Positions 6,961 to 9,522 of a stretch of DNA of 9,522 nucleotides are shown here, one piece after another. The stretch covers positions 1 to 9,522 of the forward strand of contig CAITIF010000118.1 of NCBI GenBank assembly GCA_903892365.1. The letters are read 5' to 3'. Source of the DNA: an uncultured Pirellula sp. Lineage in GTDB: Bacteria > Planctomycetota > Planctomycetia > Pirellulales > Pirellulaceae. A program made the translations under genes and the position numbers. The notes beneath the pieces were generated by a model. The model was not told the origin of the DNA. It ran no database searches and saw only the letters and a program-made list of their open reading frames with translations. Each line of letters opens with the position of its first letter. Positions within the stretch are counted from its first letter, which is position 1.

Positions 6961-7051
6961 CGAGGGAGAAAGCACACGATTGAGTGCTAATGCAAAGGCT
7001 GGTAAAACGGGGCCATGCAAAATTCCGATCAGATTCAGGCCGTTACTTGCT

Positions 7052-7699
7052 TTACGCGTTTGAATCGGCAGATTCTTGATAGACCGATTGAGCAAGAATG
7101 TATGAATAGACGGCCGGAGGGACTTGATATCGAATGCTCTGCCCCTTGCGGATGCGAGTCCGTAGGTTGGTCGAACTGATGTCGACTTGAGTTGCGGCCA
7201 CTTGCAGACGTTGCGCGGCTAAGAATCGCTCTTCGGACATGAACGGCTGAAGATGTTCCCAGGCAGGTTCTCCGAAACCAGCACGGCAGATAACACAGGG
7301 TGTTATCAACTCAAAGAGCTGCTTCGGCTGATGCCATTTGGCGATGTCTTTGAGCACGTCAGCACCCATCAATAAAAAAAGCTCCGTTTCGATTTCGCCC
7401 TCCCGCGACAGGTCCTCGTGAATGGACCGAACGGAATCCAGCGTGTAACTAACACCCCCGCGATCTATTTCTCGAGTGTCCAATTCAAAATATGGGTTAC
7501 CGCCGATCGCAAGCTTGACCATCTCGATCCGGTCGCGGTTGCTTGCCGCTTTTTGTTCTGTTTTTAACGGAGAAACGTTCGCAACCAGGAATCGTACTTG
7601 GTCCAGTTGTAGGGCTTCGCGACAGAGTTCGGCGAGCATCAAATGACCGTGATGGATGGGGTCGAACGACCCACCAAACAATCCAATTTTACGCTTCAT
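7052..7699 (-). CDS. nadD: Nicotinate-nucleotide adenylyltransferase
   Basis: This cytoplasmic enzyme joins nicotinate mononucleotide and ATP to give nicotinate adenine dinucleotide (deamido-NAD) and pyrophosphate in NAD synthesis. The 215-residue product, about the family's usual length, has the nucleotidyltransferase P-loop-like motif GGSFDPIHHGH at 9-19, a SPLK phosphate-contact segment near 43-46, SYTLDSV near 84-90, GADVLKDIAKWH at 112-123, and the C-terminal ISSTNLRTRIRKGQSIR at 174-190. The ATG at 7699 was chosen because the family starts directly with the KIGLFGG strand. The frame stays open upstream to 7822, but that part overlaps the glycerate kinase gene and encodes no family sequence. 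The AGGA ribosome site overlaps the stop of the upstream gene, 13 nt away, suggesting one operon and possible translational coupling. Confidence 0.96.
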   Translation of the reverse strand: MKRKIGLFGGSFDPIHHGHLMLAELCREALQLDQVRFLVANVSPLKTEQKAASNRDRIEMVKLAIGGNPYFELDTREIDRGGVSYTLDSVRSIHEDLSREGEIETELFLLMGADVLKDIAKWHQPKQLFELITPCVICRAGFGEPAWEHLQPFMSEERFLAAQRLQVAATQVDISSTNLRTRIRKGQSIRYQVPPAVYSYILAQSVYQESADSNA

Positions 7700-7712
7700 G
7701 GTTCTAAGGTTC

Positions 7713-9110
7713 CTAAGTTGTTTTCGAGCGTGGCAGAACCGTGACTCGCAGATCGCATACATTCGTCGAAGTTGGGCCGGTAATGACCAGACCTTGAGTT
7801 TGTTCGAAGAATCGGTAGGCATCGCAACGCTGGAAATAATCTGCGGGGTTCAGCCCACGCTCGTTCATGTTCTCGATCACCATTCGGTTGATCATAGCAC
7901 CTGCTGCGTCGGTTGGTCCATCTTCCCCATCCGTACCGCCGGAGATAAACGCAAAGTCTTGTTGCGGATCCCATGCTTGGTTTCCTTGCAAATGAAGCAA
8001 GACCGAAAGCGCGAGTTGTTGGTTTCTACCTCCCATGCCGCGAGTTTCCAATGATGGCAAGACAACCGTGGGTTCCCCGCCAGAAATGAGGCAATCGATA
8101 TGCTCTTGCGTGGAAGTGGCGACCATTTGAGTCGCTATCTTTTCACCAAGAGTCTGGACATCACCTTCGCATTTGGGTGCGCAGTGCATCCAATAACGAT
8201 ATCCTAGCTCGACCGCTTTTTGGCCGGCAGCGTCCACGGCTGTTGCATTGTTCGCTAAAAGAACATGAGCGAGTTCACATCGTGGGTTGCTTTTGCTCTG
8301 ACGACGATTCTGATGCGAGACTTTGAGAAGCAAAGTACGGATGTTGGCAAACTGGTTCGGAAAGAATGTATCCAGTACTTTCAGTGCGCAGGCAACGTCT
8401 GGTTCGGGAGTAAGCACGGTGGGCCCCGAAGCGATGATCTCAAGGGGGTCCCCAAGCACATCGGAAAGAATGCAAGTGATCAAGTGTTTGGCGTTGCAAG
8501 CCCGCGCAAGTCCGCCTCCCTTGACTTCGCTTAGGCATCGTCGGACCGAATTGAGTTGCTCGATATTGGCTCCGCCATCGGAAAGTGCCTTGGTCAGTTC
8601 TACTTTTTCGATAAGAGAAAGACCATCGATGGGCGAGCAAAGCAGTGCCGATCCACCGCCGCTGATCAAGGCAACGACGCAATCATTCCTTTGAGCTTTC
8701 GATACTAGCTTCAGGATCTCGTTGGTTCCCGATACTACTTTTTCGGTGGGCTGATTCATCCCCGGAGGTCGTGCCTGGCATAAGGTGATTCCGCCGGGAA
8801 CTTCGTCATGCCAAGGAGCCGTTCGTTCGGGAATATTGAACCACCCAGCTAAGCTTGGAAACGGGCGTCCCGATTTTCGAAGCATACGCAACAAACCTAA
8901 CAACATACTGTCGCAAGCTTTGCCAGCACCTACAAGAATCAGCCGCGAACAGCCTTTTAAGTCCCACGTTTGCTCGCCCAACGTAAGCCAACGGCCATCC
9001 CACGAGGATTGTGATTCCACGACATAATCAGCACGTACAGCATCAACACCGTAACGCCAAATGTCGAGTGCGTCACGGGAGACTTGGTCCGACGAGGTCG
9101 CAGATCCCAT
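7713..9110 (-). CDS. Glycerate 2-kinase, MOFRL/DUF4147 family
   Basis: Predicted to phosphorylate D-glycerate with ATP to 2-phosphoglycerate, feeding glycerate from glyoxylate, tartrate or serine breakdown into lower glycolysis in the cytoplasm. With the ATG at 9110 the protein has 465 residues, near the family's usual 420-450. Motifs in order: VGAGKA at 60-65 (Lys64 probably catalytic), ISGGGSAL at 149-156, LNSVRRCLSEVKGGGLA at 186-202, LSDVLGDP at 215-222, SGGEPT at 343-348, GGRNQQL at 360-366, SGGTDGEDGPTDAAGA at 390-405, and TGPTSTNVCDLRV at 444-456, which corresponds to the MOFRL signature. The start is uncertain: in-frame ATGs at 9161 and 9176 and a TTG at 9221 would add up to 37 residues rich in His and Pro that look unlike the family, and none has a clear ribosome site. 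It is followed by nadD after 13 nt. Related genes are named gckA, ttuD or GLYCTK. Confidence 0.92.
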   Translation of the reverse strand: MGSATSSDQVSRDALDIWRYGVDAVRADYVVESQSSWDGRWLTLGEQTWDLKGCSRLILVGAGKACDSMLLGLLRMLRKSGRPFPSLAGWFNIPERTAPWHDEVPGGITLCQARPPGMNQPTEKVVSGTNEILKLVSKAQRNDCVVALISGGGSALLCSPIDGLSLIEKVELTKALSDGGANIEQLNSVRRCLSEVKGGGLARACNAKHLITCILSDVLGDPLEIIASGPTVLTPEPDVACALKVLDTFFPNQFANIRTLLLKVSHQNRRQSKSNPRCELAHVLLANNATAVDAAGQKAVELGYRYWMHCAPKCEGDVQTLGEKIATQMVATSTQEHIDCLISGGEPTVVLPSLETRGMGGRNQQLALSVLLHLQGNQAWDPQQDFAFISGGTDGEDGPTDAAGAMINRMVIENMNERGLNPADYFQRCDAYRFFEQTQGLVITGPTSTNVCDLRVTVLPRSKTT

Positions 9111-9305
9111 TTTGCTTTTTGGGAATTGGTGCGGAAGATGGGGTGGGAGACGATCTGGCATTCGATGCTTATGCATTCGAGGGGGGAATATGGCATCGTG
9201 CGGGCTAGCCGAAACATTCAAAATGTGATTCTGTCAGCGAAAGATTGACCTTCGCTACCAATTTCCCCAAGATATTCGAATCACGTTCGAAGTTCCATGG
9301 GACGA

Positions 9306-9334
9306 TTGGGCATTATCACCACCCTAACTATAGC
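9306..9334 (+). promoter_or_regulatory. Weak candidate promoter for the lipoprotein gene
   Basis: TTGGGC at 9306-9311 and TATAGC at 9329-9334 are 17 bases apart. Transcription would begin near 9341, at the ATG itself, giving a leaderless mRNA. That would fit the lack of a ribosome site before this gene. It overlaps the opposite-strand promoter candidate almost completely. Confidence 0.3.
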
Positions 9335-9340
9335 GAACAA
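9312..9340 (-). promoter_or_regulatory. Candidate promoter for the glycerate kinase-nadD operon
   Basis: Read on the minus strand, TTGTTC (9340-9335) and GATAAT (9317-9312) are 17 bases apart. The -10 matches five of six consensus bases. The transcript would start near 9305 and have a leader of roughly 195 nt to the ATG at 9110, or shorter if an upstream start is used. Confidence 0.38.
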
Positions 9341-9341
9341 A

Positions 9342-9522
9342 ATGAAAAGTCGACTTGCTCTTACCGCTTTCACTCTGCTGTCGTGTTGCGTTCCACTTGT
9401 AGGCTGCAACATGAAGAACTATTCGGCAAGTCGCGATTTCGAGAAAACGATCCCTTGCGATTCGCAAATGGAAGCCGAGGTTAGCTCGTTTTGCGGGGAT
9501 ATCGTGATTACGAAAAGTGAAC
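9342..9522 (+). CDS. Predicted lipoprotein, C-terminus beyond right edge
   Basis: Sixty codons are visible before the window ends. The N-terminus is a lipoprotein signal: basic MKSR, hydrophobic LALTAFTLLSCCVPL, then the lipobox LVGC with the lipidated Cys at residue 22. The mature part begins CNMKNYSASRDFEKTIP, so the protein should be membrane-anchored outside the cytoplasm. Residues about 44-57 (AEVSSFCGDIVITK) have the alternating strand pattern with a central G-D-I seen at the start of beta-solenoid DUF4097-type domains, but this is too short to assign. There is no ribosome site, and a promoter-like sequence ends just before the ATG. It is divergent from the glycerate kinase operon with a gap of 231 bases. 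Confidence 0.82.
   Translation, partial: MKSRLALTAFTLLSCCVPLVGCNMKNYSASRDFEKTIPCDSQMEAEVSSFCGDIVITKSE

Noticed and set aside
6982..6990. GAGTGCTAA, identical to one half of the HrcA-binding CIRCE element
   Set aside because: The partner TTAGCACTC is not present at the required nine-base spacing, and the site lies between convergent gene ends, not in a promoter.
7700..7822. N-terminal extension of NadD by 41 residues
   Set aside because: The extension overlaps the end of the glycerate kinase gene in another frame, and the NadD family begins at the KIGLFGG strand encoded just after the ATG at 7699.

Overview
The window looks like ordinary chromosomal DNA of a Planctomycete, most likely a Pirellulaceae/Rhodopirellula-type marine bacterium. 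This is inferred from gene style: a PPi-type phosphofructokinase, a secreted TPR protein with Q/Y/P-rich low complexity, genes mostly without strong Shine-Dalgarno sequences, and roughly balanced base composition. No database search was possible. No phage, insertion sequence, CRISPR array, rRNA or tRNA was seen.

Layout. Positions 1-1979 (minus) hold the 5' part of a large exported TPR protein gene that leaves the window at the left edge. It is divergent from pfp (2252-3520, plus), a PPi-dependent phosphofructokinase with a good candidate sigma70-type promoter at 2168-2196. The 399-base gap after pfp (3521-3919) carries two closely related hairpin repeats with arms around GGGCGCTAGCCGCG, both with 28-nt loops. 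Next is a tight two-gene plus-strand unit: a membrane-anchored family 2 glycosyltransferase (3920-4969) and, 9 nt later, an ArnT/PMT-like polytopic glycosyltransferase (4979-6775). Together they look like a 'charge a polyprenyl-phosphate carrier, then transfer the sugar outside the membrane' pair.

The gap between convergent genes (6776-7051) contains a compound hexanucleotide microsatellite: eight perfect TTTAAG units joined directly to five perfect ATTGGG units. The second block is a G-quadruplex candidate, and the tract is preceded by two small palindromes. On the minus strand, a MOFRL-type glycerate 2-kinase (7713-9110) and nadD (7052-7699) form a likely operon with a 13-nt gap. Divergent from it at the right edge is the start of a lipoprotein gene (9342 onward). 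Candidate promoters for the two directions lie almost on top of each other at 9306-9340.

Functionally the window mixes central metabolism (PPi-linked glycolysis, glycerate entry into lower glycolysis, NAD synthesis) with cell-envelope functions (glycosyl transfer, an exported TPR protein, a lipoprotein). No strong case for a wholly new system was found. The most notable unexplained structures are the two intergenic repeat regions.
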